This document shows positions 23,790 to 35,079 of a DNA stretch of 64,000 nt, piece by piece. Location: positions 137,646,950 to 137,710,949 of the forward strand of contig JAHLJT010009436.1 of NCBI GenBank assembly GCA_031308135.1, read 5' to 3'. Made by a program: the position numbers and the translations under genes. Source of the stretch: Acheta domesticus (lineage: Eukaryota > Arthropoda > Insecta > Orthoptera > Gryllidae). How positions within the stretch are numbered: position 1 is the stretch's first letter; every line of letters starts with the position of its first letter. The notes beneath the pieces were generated by a model. That model had not been told where the DNA came from. It saw only the letters and a list, made by a program, of their open reading frames with translations, and did not search any database.

Positions 23790-24980
23790 CCGCGTCTCGC
23801 GACACTTACCGGCTTAATTTGCGTTGTTCACCAACCACATACTCGCTCCTGCCGGCAATTATCTGCGATGTCTAGATCGGTGGAATCTGCGACCGCCATC
23901 GCGATAGGCTTCTAATTGCTATGGCGAGCTGTTCCCCTTGCCGCTTTTGTGCGCTAAATATCGTCCGTACATAAATGCATCGGCAATTAAACAAAGTATT
24001 ATTATAAGCGAAATTGCCTTATTTTGACACATTTCAGAAACCTGCTATGTAAACAGGGATTTTTTCAAGATACGTTATCTTACATACTCGGATTTTTATA
24101 ATAATAACTTCCTAGCTTATAATTATTACGGCCTCCTGAAGATATTTAGGAAACATACATTCTTTGCTATAATAAAATGATCGCTGTAATACGCAATTAT
24201 CATTTGAATATTAGAACCTCTCTTTGCAAAAAGCATAATGATATACCCTTCTATATGTAGCATTCTATACCTATCTCCGATAATCTCAAGTGTTTGAATC
24301 AGACCTTTTCAGGCACTATGATTATCTAAACTGAAATTTTCTCTGAATGTATCATTGGACGATAAAAAAATAGTTGACCTCCTTTTATTTGTCCAAGTGC
24401 AGCATCAGTAAGATTCTTTAAGAGAACAATTAATTAGACGTTGGAAAGAACTACATTAAGGAAAACGCTGGAGTTCGTATTTCATTCAATAAAACAAATA
24501 TAATTGATCGTGCCATTTACAATTGTTCAGAACAACGACAACAGTGTTAATGAATAGCTCTTTAGACTACAGAGAAAAGAGATAGCACATAATTTTAGGT
24601 AATGGAACCAGTTGAGCCAAGAATGTTCGCAAACCTAGATACAATACACCCATATGTCACAAGTAATACGGCCGAATTTGTTACTGGCATGACACTAAAT
24701 ACATATATTGTTGAATGATAACATTTATATTGAAACTAATCTCTTAATGTATCAACAGATTTAGAAGCTACAATTACTTTTTTGAAAGGTAAAATTTATC
24801 CAATAATGGGGTGAGTTTTTGAAAAGTACTCAAAACCAGTGAGTCACTGTAATATCCATTGACTACGAATCTGGAAGCCAATTCATTCACCAATATAACT
24901 CCACCACTTCTCCCCCCACCCACCTCTTCATTGTCCAAGTAAAAGCTCGGAGGGCAGAAAAATCCTTGTTCTTCCCCGGG
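23790..24980. other. Unannotated AT-rich stretch
   Basis: No gene, RNA or recognisable mobile element seen. Confidence 0.4.
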
Positions 24981-24999
24981 GCGAAGACGTGCGCGGGAA

Positions 25000-25335
25000 G
25001 TCGGCTACGAACATCACGGTCCGAAGGCGACACGTCAGTCTGAGCCCACAAAGAAACCGCAGAAAAGCGCGCCAGCCGCCCAGAAATCGGTGGGAAGGTG
25101 CTTTTTGCGGCGGCCGCGGCTGCAGGCGGGGCGGGGCAGGGTGGGGAGGAGTCGGGATGGGGCGGGGCGGGGCGGGGCGGGGCGGGGCGGGGCGGGGAGG
25201 CTCGTTGCGGGCGCCGCCACTTGTATGGACAAGCGCGGGCCGACGCACGTGCTGTGGGCGGCGGGGCGACCGGGCGTGATGGCGGCCACGGCGGCGGCGG
25301 AGACTGCGGACGATCAAGCTGCAGGAGGACGAGAC
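25000..25335. other. CpG island with (GGGGC)n
   Basis: The island contains an uninterrupted GGGGC pentamer array at about 25158-25197, able to form G-quadruplexes. A TATA-like ATATAAAG occurs just downstream (about 25351-25358), then the tandem array. It may be a promoter. Confidence 0.5.
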
Positions 25336-25339
25336 ACGG

Positions 25340-25915
25340 AAAACGAGGAAATATAAAGGGAGCCATACACGAGAGAGCGCGACTTGCGAGAATGTTTTAC
25401 GCCTGATCTGAATCTATTGCAGCCGCGATGGATTTATAACCGGTGCAAGTCACGCTTGAGAGCTGGTCTTGGTTTTGGACATGTTGGTTGTACCGTAACA
25501 AGGAGGTCTAGGAGACACGGAAAAGGTGGAGGCAGACTAGAATGAAGAGAAGAAGGTAAAGGAAGACATACACGAGCAAGCGAGACTTGCGAGTCTGTTT
25601 TACGTCTGTTGTGAATGTATTGCCACCGCACTATTTTCTTTTGTGGCGACAGATTTATTACCGGTACAATCCAGGCTTGAGAGTTGCTCTTGGTTGTGGA
25701 CGCGGTGTTGGTAGTATCGTAACAAGGAGGTCGAGGAGACACAGAAAAGGCAGATCAGAATGAAGAGAAAAAGGTAAAGAGAGACATACACGAAGAAACG
25801 AGACTTGCGCGTCATTTTTTGTTGTGAATCTACTGCCGCCGCATTGTTTTCTTTTGTGGCGACAGATTTACAATAGGCTCATGCCAGGTTTGAGAACTGT
25901 CTTGGTCGTGGACGG
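25340..25915 (+). repeat. Tandem array, three units of about 203-218 bp
   Basis: The unit motif TACACGAG...CGAGACTTGCGAG starts at 25366, 25569 and 25787. Other shared blocks include CCGTAACAAGGAGGTC, TTTTCTTTTGTGGCGACAG and CTTGAGAG. Units are diverged, with small indels. The class is unknown. Confidence 0.7.
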
Positions 25916-25919
25916 GTAA

Positions 25920-27385
25920 CGTATCAGATAGAAATGGAAAGAATGGAGCAAGGTAATAAGAATTAGAGAAACACAAGAGAAACTTTGGAGTCATAAGATT
26001 ATCGTTCAATTACGACCAAAAGCGTGACAGCTGTAATAACTTTTATACATACACTAAATCCTGCACTAAATTTAGTAGGATATGCTTATCGAGATGCTTT
26101 TAATAGCTTTTATTCTTCAAAACATTGCACACTGTGCAATCCACTGCCTATTCACACTGCGCTGTAAATGAATAGTTTGTATCTGCGATCACAAAACACA
26201 AGTTAATAGGTTCAGAAGTTAGGATTCAGGAAATAACTTACGTCGTCATGACCTCGAAACTTCATGGAGAAAAACATAACATGGAAATGAATGTTACCGA
26301 TTTAATTTTCACGCTATGCTTTCGCATAGCGTATTCAGATAACTACAGCCTCGAAATTATGGACTACTTTTACAATTTAAAATATTCGGTTTTGTTGTAT
26401 TTTAATTTATTTTTTGTTATTCTTTTACATTTTTTAATTCAGAGTTTGCACTCAGCTTTCAAGATGAAGAGCAAAATCTACAAGACGCCGTTCGATGGTC
26501 CAACGATTTCTAGGTAAATGGACCCTGAAGGTCGTGAAGGGGGAAAACAGCTAGAATTACACTGAAGTTTAGGAAGAGAGAAATTGGAAGAATGAAAAAG
26601 AGACACATGAATAAATGAAGCAATAACGACAAAAAAGAGAACAGAAAGATATTAAAAGTGACACTATCATTCGAAAGATGGATAAAATGGAGGAACGAGA
26701 CACTCAATTCCAGTACAAGAACACAGTAAGGTTAAAGAGGGGCAACTGCAGAAAGAACAAAAGCAACAAGAGGAGAACAGGATGAAGATACTATAAAGAA
26801 CACGAACTTCGAGACATTGGAGTTTGCCAGAGAACCGGTTGAAAGATTTGTTGTAACGTTCTAATTTAGGTCGTTACCGAAAGAGAACGAGTTGCTCTTA
26901 ACATTACAAGTAATGTAATTCCTCCGATAGAAGCCAATTAACAACCGAAATTACCAACTACTTGGGAAACTTTTTCAGAACATATTTCTTCCATATTGAG
27001 AATAGAATGGAATTAGTTGTAATCCAAAACTAAAATGCTTTTAGAACGAATGCAATGAGACATATTTCAATTTCATTGAATGTAGCGTACCTGACTTCCA
27101 TGAAAACGTACCTGCGAGTTTAACAACAATTTGAAAACTACATATTATTTTAATTAAGGTTAATATTCATTAAATGATTTGCAATGATGCTCACATTAAT
27201 GTTCATTCAGAACCAATGCCTTAATTGCAATATTTACCTGTTACCCAAGAATTCGTGAAAATAGGAATCGATGCTCAACCTGTTCGACCACAGACATCAC
27301 ATAAAACAATAGAGCGTTGTTCCGGATGACTGCAAGTGCAGCGAGAACAAAGTAAGAACGTAAGAAAAACAACACATATTTCATA
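25920..27385. other. Unannotated AT-rich stretch
   Basis: No gene recognised. Purine-rich around 26520-26800 on the plus strand. Confidence 0.4.
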
Positions 27386-27389
27386 GCAA

Positions 27390-27840
27390 AATCCAGTGAG
27401 TGAGCGGGTGGGCGGCGGGCAAGGGGGCGGGGCAGCATTAGGGGTGGGAAACGCGCCCGCGCGGGGGCCGAACACCCTGAGCAGCATCCACGACGGCGCG
27501 ACGCGGCGCGGGCAGGCGGAAAGCCGAGAAAAGCCGAGCGTAGTTTTTGTCCCGCATCGGGTTTCGAGCCCGAGACGATGGGACGTGCGCGCCGACCGCA
27601 GCGCCGCCGCGCCTGGCCGCCCCTGCCGCCTCCGCCGCGGCGACCGCTCTGTGGGAACCCGTGCCGAGGCCGGAACGTGCTCGCAGCGGGCCGCCGGATG
27701 TGACGCGCCTGCCAACACCGTTGCCGCCTCCGCTTCGGCTGTCCCGACTTCCACCTCCGTCTTCACAGCTTGGATCTCCGCCTCCACCGATTCCTTCTTC
27801 TCAGTTTCTCCGGTTTTGCGCCTCCGTTTCCATCGCCTCC
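27390..27840. other. CpG-rich island
   Basis: A CpG-dense block grading rightward into pyrimidine-rich sequence. It holds one TGTGGGAA octamer near 27650. Open frames exist on both strands, as expected of GC-rich DNA. Confidence 0.45.
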
Positions 27841-28285
27841 CCAACCTCTGACTCCTCCACCTCCGTCTCCCGCTGCAACACCTCTCTCATCTCCTACACT
27901 TCCTCTAAAAACTTCCCTACCCACCCCGATAACTCCTCTGACATTTCTTCAAACCACCCCAACACCTTCTCCGACATTTCCTCCATCCACCCCAATACTT
28001 CCTCCTCTGTCTCAGACATTCAGTTTCGGTATTGCCATTAATTCGGTGCTTTCAGCCTTCAGTTTCGGTATTGCCATTAATTACCATGGTCGCATGTGCA
28101 GCCTTCATCTTCTGTCTGAGATGCAGCCTCCCACACCGTCTTCAACCCTTCCACGGCCACTTCCTTCTCAAATCGCGCTGTCTTCGCTTTCACTGATACC
28201 CCTCGCCTCGTCTTAACTTCCGCTCTCCTGGTGCCTTCATTGTGTGTGTCCTCGCAGCACCTAGACACCCTCACCAACTTCGTCT
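27700..28285 (-). pseudogene. Degenerate ORF of unknown type with 11-residue repeats
   Basis: Read on the minus strand, this region gives charged, helix-prone protein over about 550 bp in broken frames. It includes an acidic stretch with three 11-residue repeats (LGWMEEMSEKV, LGWFEEMSEEL, SGWVGKFLEEV) at about 27907-28006, encoded by 33-bp DNA repeats. A Lys/Glu-rich segment with CCEDTHNEG lies upstream. It could be a coiled-coil retroelement ORF1 relic. Family not recognised. Confidence 0.3.
28021..28083. repeat. 39-bp tandem duplication
   Basis: CAGTTTCGGTATTGCCATTA occurs at 28021 and again at 28060, with intervening sequence that includes TTCAGCCTT. Confidence 0.75.
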
Positions 28286-28306
28286 CTCCTTTGTATGCTT
28301 TCTTAA

Positions 28307-28560
28307 TTGGCTTGCCTGGAAGAAAAGTGGTCTATGGTCCGAATAGTACAATGTGATATAGACCACTTAAGAATTGACTTACTTTAAAACCATCTGCCAA
28401 AACCAAACTGGAACTTTTATTACGCGGTACCTATAACGACAAATTACATTTAGACCACTTTAGAATGTATAGATGCTCACCTGTTCAGATCAAATTTACC
28501 ATAACCTGGATTCTAGCAAAAATATTTCATAGACCACTTTAGTTCCAGGCCAGCCAATTG
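28307..28560. mobile_element. TIR element of about 254 bp flanked by TTAA
   Basis: The ends TTGGCTTGCCTGGAAG...AAGTGGTCTATG and CATAGACCACTTTAGTTCC...GGCCAGCCAA are inverted copies of about 30 bp. TTAA occurs on both sides (28303-28306, 28561-28564), though the right arm carries three extra bases. An AGACCACTT block recurs twice inside. No coding capacity. Confidence 0.55.
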
Positions 28561-28569
28561 TTAATTATG

Positions 28570-29600
28570 ACAGTCGATATCAATCTAATTACCTAGATAT
28601 TATCATTCATCATTACTGTCAATTATAATCAATTTCCTCACATATGACCAATTCCACTTCATTTCCTCATTAGCTTCCTTTTCCGCTTTTGCTCCTGGAA
28701 TAGTCGATAGTGTTGCCATTATCGTCGTCGCTTCTGCGTATGCTCCTTCACCCCCTACTTTCAGATGAGCATTGCCGTCAAATCACTGTGTCATTCTCTT
28801 TGCAACAAATGGTCTTCTATCCCCATCTACACTCGCATTCGTCAAGGTTCACATTGTTTCCGTTACTTCCGCAACACCGAGATCTCTAGCACATACAACC
28901 TGCTGGTCCGAGCGTACCTGCTGGTCGAATAGTGATGACTTGCTTCTGACAAAAAAAAATCCTCCGCCGCTGCTGACAGCCTCCGTCACTCACGAGCAAT
29001 AACTCCAGCATCTGATCAGTTTACGTTCGCAGCGAGTTTCATCGCCAAGTCTAGGATTTGTACGTAATTACTAATTACATAATTGTTTCATTAGTAAAAA
29101 TTAAACTTTTGTCGCGTGCTTATGAATTAGGCTTTTGGAAGAGTTTTAATATGAGTTTTTTTTACAATGTGATCCAAATACTTTCAAAATTATTCTCGGA
29201 TGTTAAATTTTTAAATTTTAGTTCAATTTTAAGTAGTGAAACGGATTTAGTAGTCGATCTGAGTTTAACTTCACAATATATTCTGAGATTCCAGATTGTC
29301 CCCTCTATGTTTTTGATAGCGAGTGTTGCCCTCTCAAAGCAATTCTGAGACAAAAGGTTCAATGTCCCTCATTGAACATTTAAAATAATGTTTTGTAACT
29401 GACAGCTTCGTAAATGGTCAATTGTCAGAAAGGATAAAGCGGTGCTTTCAGCCACCCAAAAACGGTCAAGCTATTTTAACACAGGAAATTATTAAATATT
29501 TTTCTATGGCTAACACTGAAACTTTGTGTCAGATTCAGTTCTGTTTCAGTTTGCCCTTCTTTTTATGCAATGTAAATGTTTATTAGTACTTTATTTTATA
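28570..29600. other. Unannotated stretch
   Basis: No gene or repeat recognised. Confidence 0.35.
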
Positions 29601-29606
29601 TTTTTA

Positions 29607-30235
29607 CTAGCGTACCCGTGCGAGAACTCTCGCATGGTAAATCCCACCCTTTCCCTATTCATTTGTCTATCCTTTTCATTAAGAAGGAAAGTTGTTAATG
29701 AAACGTGTTTGTTTAAAAAATGTATAAATGTAACTTCGAATGTACTTTTGTACTTAATTCTAATTTATTTACAGAATATCAAACAAAAATAACAATTCAA
29801 TTGACGTTGGAAACAAATTTTCAATAAAGGTTTATTCAGCATTACAGGGAGAACACTTGGAACTTGGAACAATTCGTACTTCTTTAAAAAAACATTTCAA
29901 GAAATTATTCAGTCTTCCTTGAGAGTCAGCTTTTCACTTTCTTTGATAGACGAACCGACACCTTGAGTTTAACATCAAACGGTATATTATTTGCAGCTGG
30001 GCGTTGATGTTCATACTTCCCGATACCGCCAACATTTAAATCGTGCGTTTGGGCTGAGATCGTTTGTAGTTGTCGAGTGACTTGCGCTATTCTTTCCAAA
30101 ATTTTAAATTTATTTAGGTATTGTAGGCTAGCGCGTTTTGATTTTTGTTTTTCATTTATTTCAAGCTCTTTTACTTTAGCTAATTTAAAAAGTTTGGTCT
30201 TTGTGTTGTGCCATAGCACACGTTTTCCCCTACTA
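29607..30235 (-). mobile_element. Helitron 3' part, copy A
   Basis: On the minus strand the element ends in a hairpin (TGCGAG AGTT CTCGCA), then CGGGTACG, then CTAG at 29607-29610, followed by T. A hairpin a few bases before a CTRR end, with insertion ahead of T, is the Helitron 3' signature. An unrecognised 97-residue open frame (29926-30219, minus) lies inside it. The 5' TC end was not located. Confidence 0.6.
29926..30219 (-). CDS. Unrecognised 97-residue ORF inside the Helitron copy
   Basis: Lys-rich, with a helix-like first half and a C-terminal NIPFDVKLKVSVRLSKKVKS segment. The matching part of copy B still gives a related but broken reading, so this is element-borne rather than host. 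I recognise no domain and do not assign it to Rep/helicase. It may be non-coding. Confidence 0.25.
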   Translation of the reverse strand: MLWHNTKTKLFKLAKVKELEINEKQKSKRASLQYLNKFKILERIAQVTRQLQTISAQTHDLNVGGIGKYEHQRPAANNIPFDVKLKVSVRLSKKVKS

Positions 30236-30240
30236 CCTCT

Positions 30241-30625
30241 GCGTACCCGTGCGAAAACTCTCCCATGTTAAACCCCACACTCATCCCTATACTTTTATTT
30301 CCATTCCAAGAAGCAAAGTTGTTATCGAAACGTGTTTATTTGCTTAAAAATGTATAAGGTAACTTGCAATGTACTAACGCAATATCAAATAAAAATAAAT
30401 AGCAATGCAATTGATGTTTAAAGAAATTTTCTATAAAGATTTATTCAGTATCATGGAGAGTTTTCTTGGAACAATTCACGACACTTCCTTAAAGATATTT
30501 GATGAAATTATTCAATATTCTTTGACAGCTTTTAGCTTTTCGTGATAGTCACAAAAATATTAGCTTTTTACTTTTGAGAAAGCTATGTGTCTGAACCAGC
30601 TGACTTGAAAATTTCATCGAATGAT
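30241..30625 (-). mobile_element. Helitron 3' part, copy B (decayed end)
   Basis: It begins GCGTACCCGTGCGAAAACTC and is alignable with copy A for at least 370 bp (AAAGTTGTTA, GAAACGTGTTT, TTTATTCAG, CTTGGAACAATTC). The terminal CTAG is mutated away. Same orientation, directly behind copy A. Confidence 0.58.
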
Positions 30626-30629
30626 AACA

Positions 30630-32240
30630 AAAATATTGGTACAGGTAAAACACAAACAGTCTTCACTCTTCACTGTTCACCCACATCCCTCCACAATTGA
30701 GTACACAGCACTTACAGATCATTGCAAAACGTTAATTGAATAGTTTCACTACACGCACAAGAAACAATCTTCATAGGTGTCAAGCAACTATAATAGTACT
30801 TTTAGTTGTTGCTTGAGAGCAAATCTTGAATTAATGATTATGCAAATAAACGTAATCAGACTGCACAAACCACGGTGTATACAGAAAGCGTAAATATAAG
30901 ATTGAGGAATCTAAGCCTTCTTAGCGTGTCGTCACAAAAATGGCTACCAGAATCAAGGGCTGAAATATTGAGGTGGCTTTGATAGTATTGAAGCGTGGAA
31001 CCGAAAATTTAATTCAATGTCGAAAAATGTCTCATGTTATAGATTATAGTGTGTAAAACGTTTCTTTGAGGCCTTTAGCCTTGAGGCCTTTGGCCTCAAA
31101 GAAACGTATTTGGGGCCTTTGGCCTCAAAAGTTTAGTTTTTAAGTCTAAAACGCTTGGTTTAGGAGTTATTTGACGAAAACTTTGATACGTGTTGCGTGT
31201 TGCATTTGACTTGAGTATTTAGATGCGATTTTTAAACAAATCCTTCATATTTTTAAAGTAGAAGTGCAATTCGTCAAGTCTCTGTGAAATTTTGTTTCGT
31301 GAGAGACCTCATTTATAAAGATTGGTTGCGCGTGGGAGCCGCAACGGAAAGGTATACTACTGAAATAATACAGGAGACGATTCAATTATAGTCCATATTC
31401 CGTGGTTGAACATTTTAGTCCGTGTAGTTATACTATATACATATTTAGGTAGATATTACACATATAAACCATAATCGTGGTCATTGCAGCGCTACACAGG
31501 GCCCTAAAAGTGCGGGCAGTCTTTGAAAGAATCGAAACAAGGAGCTCAAACTATCATCAGCGTCTGGAAAATCACCCAAATCCTTCAGTCATTATGCTAT
31601 TAGATAATGGTGAAAAAAGTCAACCGATTTCACAGAATTCAACCCTTATAACTCCATTATAGATTTTCAAATTAGTCTCAATATATAGAATCAAATATAT
31701 TTGTCACTGACTCCTAACCAAAAGCATTAATTCAACTTTTTGTTCTAGACTCAAGAAGACCACACTCAGAGAAATGTATCACTGAGACACTGTCATCCAC
31801 ATTACTTTTTCATTGTGAACTGTCAATTTTATCAAAGTTACTCATTATTTTAATATAAAATATATTGGAAATTTGCGTTGTTCGGAATAAAAAAATATGG
31901 TATACATTCCATATTTGAACACTTTAGTCCGTATAGTCATATTCCGGGCTTGATTTCTGGCGAAACGCAATGGAACGACCTTCTGGCACTTCAGAAACAA
32001 AATAGGGGAAAAAAAAACAGAAAAAGCAAAGGACAAATACTTCAATTTTTAGTTCGATCAACTTTCGTAAACTTAAGATTAAATAATTTTTCACTTAACT
32101 GTGTCAGTTCTAATGTTATCAAATTATTATTAAAAAACGATAAAATATTATAAACTATTCTATTATTATATTTACAAAGAGTGATGACCAATATTAATTG
32201 CTAGTAAGTTGAATTATAATTATTGTATTAAATTATATTG
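30630..32240. other. Unannotated AT-rich stretch
   Basis: Apart from the hairpin at 31.06 kb, it holds a direct repeat of about 40 bp (TTGAAC-CTTTAGTCCGT-TAGT, at about 31389-31431 and 31905-31945). No gene seen. Confidence 0.35.
31059..31106. repeat. Hairpin with GAGGCC/GGCCTC stems
   Basis: CGTTTCTTTGAGGCC and GGCCTCAAAGAAACG form a 15-bp perfect stem. GGCCTTTGGCCTCAAA then repeats at 31115. Confidence 0.5.
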
Positions 32241-32245
32241 TACAT

Positions 32246-32610
32246 ATTGGCGGCGATGGTGCAACGGTTAGCGTATCGGACTATTATACCCAAGTTCCCG
32301 GGTTCAAACTCGATGGAAGCCATGGATTTTTAGGGGAGTAAAAATCCTTCGTACGCCTTCCTTTGAAGGGGAAGTATATCCAGCATGTTAGAAGATTTAC
32401 TGTACGTAAAAGATCCTCAAGCCTAAATGACGCCTCTGAGCAAAAATCAAAATCGCCTGTTTCGTCGCACATGGAATAACTTCTTTCTCCGCTGGTTGGT
32501 GAAAGGAGCGTAGCGAAATTTGCGTGGTCAGACGGAAGAGCAGGCCTCACGGCCTGAGTCTCACAACGTAAAATATGGCAATTCAATTCAGTGCAATTCA
32601 ATTCAATACA
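32246..32610 (+). repeat. tRNA-headed SINE with LINE-like 3' end
   Basis: The head has an A-box-like GGTGCAACGGTTAGCG and B box GGTTCAAACTC (about 32302). The 3' part, GTGGTCAGACGGAAGAGCAG at 32524 onward, matches the LINE tail at 56091 over about 30 bp. It ends in CAATTCAATTCA repeats. Confidence 0.6.
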
Positions 32611-32704
32611 TATATAAGTATTTGTATAAAATTAATAATTGATTTTGGGGCGGATAATTTTTTTTAATATCAAGCACTGGTTATAAAAACACATTTAGGC
32701 GGAT

Positions 32705-33053
32705 GTTATTCTATAAACCCGCCGCCTGCTGTCCTCGCTTGCGTGGCGAGCGGTCGCGTCCGCGCCGTTAGGGCGATCGTGTGGCGGCGTCCGCTCCGCC
32801 GCCGGGGGCCCCTACCTGTCGTTCCGCTCCCTGCAGGTAACGCGATTCGCCACGCGCAGGAAGTCCTGCGTCAGGGGTAACAACTTCCACGTGCGTCGTT
32901 CATTCACCACTGCACCGGAATGGACGGCTTGTTAAGAAGGAGCACTCCGCCTCGGGGAGGCTGTTCTTTGTTGTTCATCCTCTCATGCTTATGCTTTTTC
33001 TTCTTGTCAATAATAACATCAACAATACAAATAATAATAATAATAATAATAAT
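32705..33053 (+). repeat. GC-rich insertion with (AAT)n tail
   Basis: A sharply bounded GC-rich block (32705-32960) continues into sequence ending in (AAT)8 at about 33030-33053. This layout suggests a retroposon with a microsatellite tail. The family is not recognised. Confidence 0.35.
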
Positions 33054-33054
33054 T

Positions 33055-34200
33055 ATGATAATAATAATTGAAAAATGTGTCTACTTCTAGATGTGGATGT
33101 GTCGTGCGATCAAAACGTCCTAATCAAGGAGACAGAGGAACCTGAAGAGATTCCTCTATCATACTGCATGATCATGAAGTAGAACATGTTGAATCTTGAA
33201 AGCTCATATATTCTACATTTTCTTCTCATTCCAGTTATTCCTCTAACTTTATCATTCATAAGTTTACATAGATGGGACGTCACTTCACTATTCTTTCACC
33301 AATTGCGTGACTAAAGCTGCAGATTTTTCTACAGATTGTTCTAATAAAAACACGTATGCCTTCTGTGCAAGGATCATTTACTACAGTTTCTTGATGGTAG
33401 ATATATCTCATTTGCAAAGACCAATGCCCTGTATGAACTGGATTCATTCTTGTCATTTGATTCTAAATGGAAAATTCAAACAGGTATTTTTATTCTGATT
33501 TTAGATTTTAATTAAGATGACAAACAGGTATAAAGTAATCCCCGGTACACTTTCAGTAACCGAGCTTGTCTACATTCCTTCCGGAGAAAACAAATAGGTA
33601 GCAGCATTTAATTTTTCTTTCTACGTTTTTGTTTTCCCGTGTCTGAAAAGGCTACTGGTCGGGTAATTGGTCAACCACGTCCCAACCATTACGCGACATT
33701 TCTTTTTCTCCCTTGTGGCAAACGGAGCTGTTTGGAGGACACAAAACAATTCCTGAGCATCCGTGAATAAATTCCGTTTCTCCTCCCCTTTCTTTTCGTC
33801 ATACCTCGTCAATCTTCCGTACTTTCTGGCGCCCACAAAGAAACGTCGATACCGCACCGAAACGCCGGCCTTGCTTGCGCGCGGCTTTCCCGCCATTTGG
33901 AAGTCAGTCCTTGGAGGCCAGCGGTGACAGGGGAGGTTTGGGGAGAGACAGGATGCCTAGGGCACATGACAGGTAGACAGAGAAGGGTTGGCAGCGAATG
34001 AATTGAAGAAATAGCTCCTTGATGTGGGCGGAAGAAGATGCATACAACATTAGACGTGTTGACGGGAAAGATGAGCTGCGAGCAACAACGATAAAGGGGT
34101 AGAGCCTAGCCTTAGAAGAGACTAGATATATTAAATTAGCTTTCATATTATTGAAATAAATACTTTTATGTCAATCAAGCTGATGGGACATAGAATTGTG
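33055..34200. other. Unannotated stretch
   Basis: No gene or repeat recognised. A minus-strand open frame at 33621-33896 is basic and not family-like. Confidence 0.35.
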
Positions 34201-34205
34201 TTTAC

Positions 34206-35075
34206 GGGTCATTCCATATTAAATCAACACAGTCATTTTACATCACCATCTCAGATTCAAATGAAATTTGACACATAGGTAGTATGCATGGAGAATAAGA
34301 AAACTACAAATTTTGAGAAAAATATTTCCACCCGTTTCTGAAATACAGCCATGTAAAATTTTGCAAAATTGGCTTCCCGAAAATTTTTAAATTGATGTAG
34401 AACCTCACCAAATTAAGATAGAGAGCTGGAACAGGTGTCATTTTTCAGCTTTCTTTATGGCCTTTTATATGATATCCAACTCAATAGGGGTTGCGTTCAA
34501 AAAGGTTTTCAAATTTGAATTTAAAATTTTGATTTTGAGTTTTTTCAAAATGCTCATCTTCAAAAAAATTGAAAAAAATCTATAATAATCCTTGTATATA
34601 TCCAAACAGATGGTGCAAGTTTAAAAATGGGACTGCAATGGGTTCATATGGTAATCTTTATTTAAAATGCACAATATTTACTTACTCTAGATTTTACTGA
34701 TTTAAAATGCATTTTATTTCAAATTATAAGACCTAATATATACAAATTATTATTTTGTGTTTTTTGTTGGTGAGTGTGTTGTGTTTTATTGTTATTATTA
34801 TTATTATTATTATTATTTTTATTAGACCGCGGATCTTCATGCAATTGCAAATGTTTTGACTGTGCATATCGAAAGGAAATGTATATAACTTTATCTTTAT
34901 GTATATAACCTTATCTATCAAAAATAAAACAAATCTACCTTCTTTTTATTTTGCATGTGTGCAATTTTTTAGTTTAACTACTACCCATACTACCTACGTG
35001 TCAAATTTCATCTGAATCTAAAATGGTGAGGTAAAATTTTAATTAAAACTGTGTTGATTTAATATGGAATGACCC
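34206..35075. mobile_element. Non-autonomous DNA transposon, 870 bp, long TIRs
   Basis: GGGTCATTCCATATTAAATC at the left is repeated inverted at the right, and similarity continues for about 95 bp (including TGAAATTTGACAC and TAGGTAGTATG). A 4-bp TTAC repeat flanks both ends (34202-34205, 35076-35079). The interior holds (TTA)n at about 34791-34817 and no transposase. Confidence 0.72.
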
Positions 35076-35079
35076 TTAC

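Noticed and set aside
23600..27660. Two TGTGGGAA octamers as Su(H) sites for Hey
   Set aside because: About two such octamers are expected by chance in 64 kb on both strands. They also lie 16-20 kb downstream, with another gene between.
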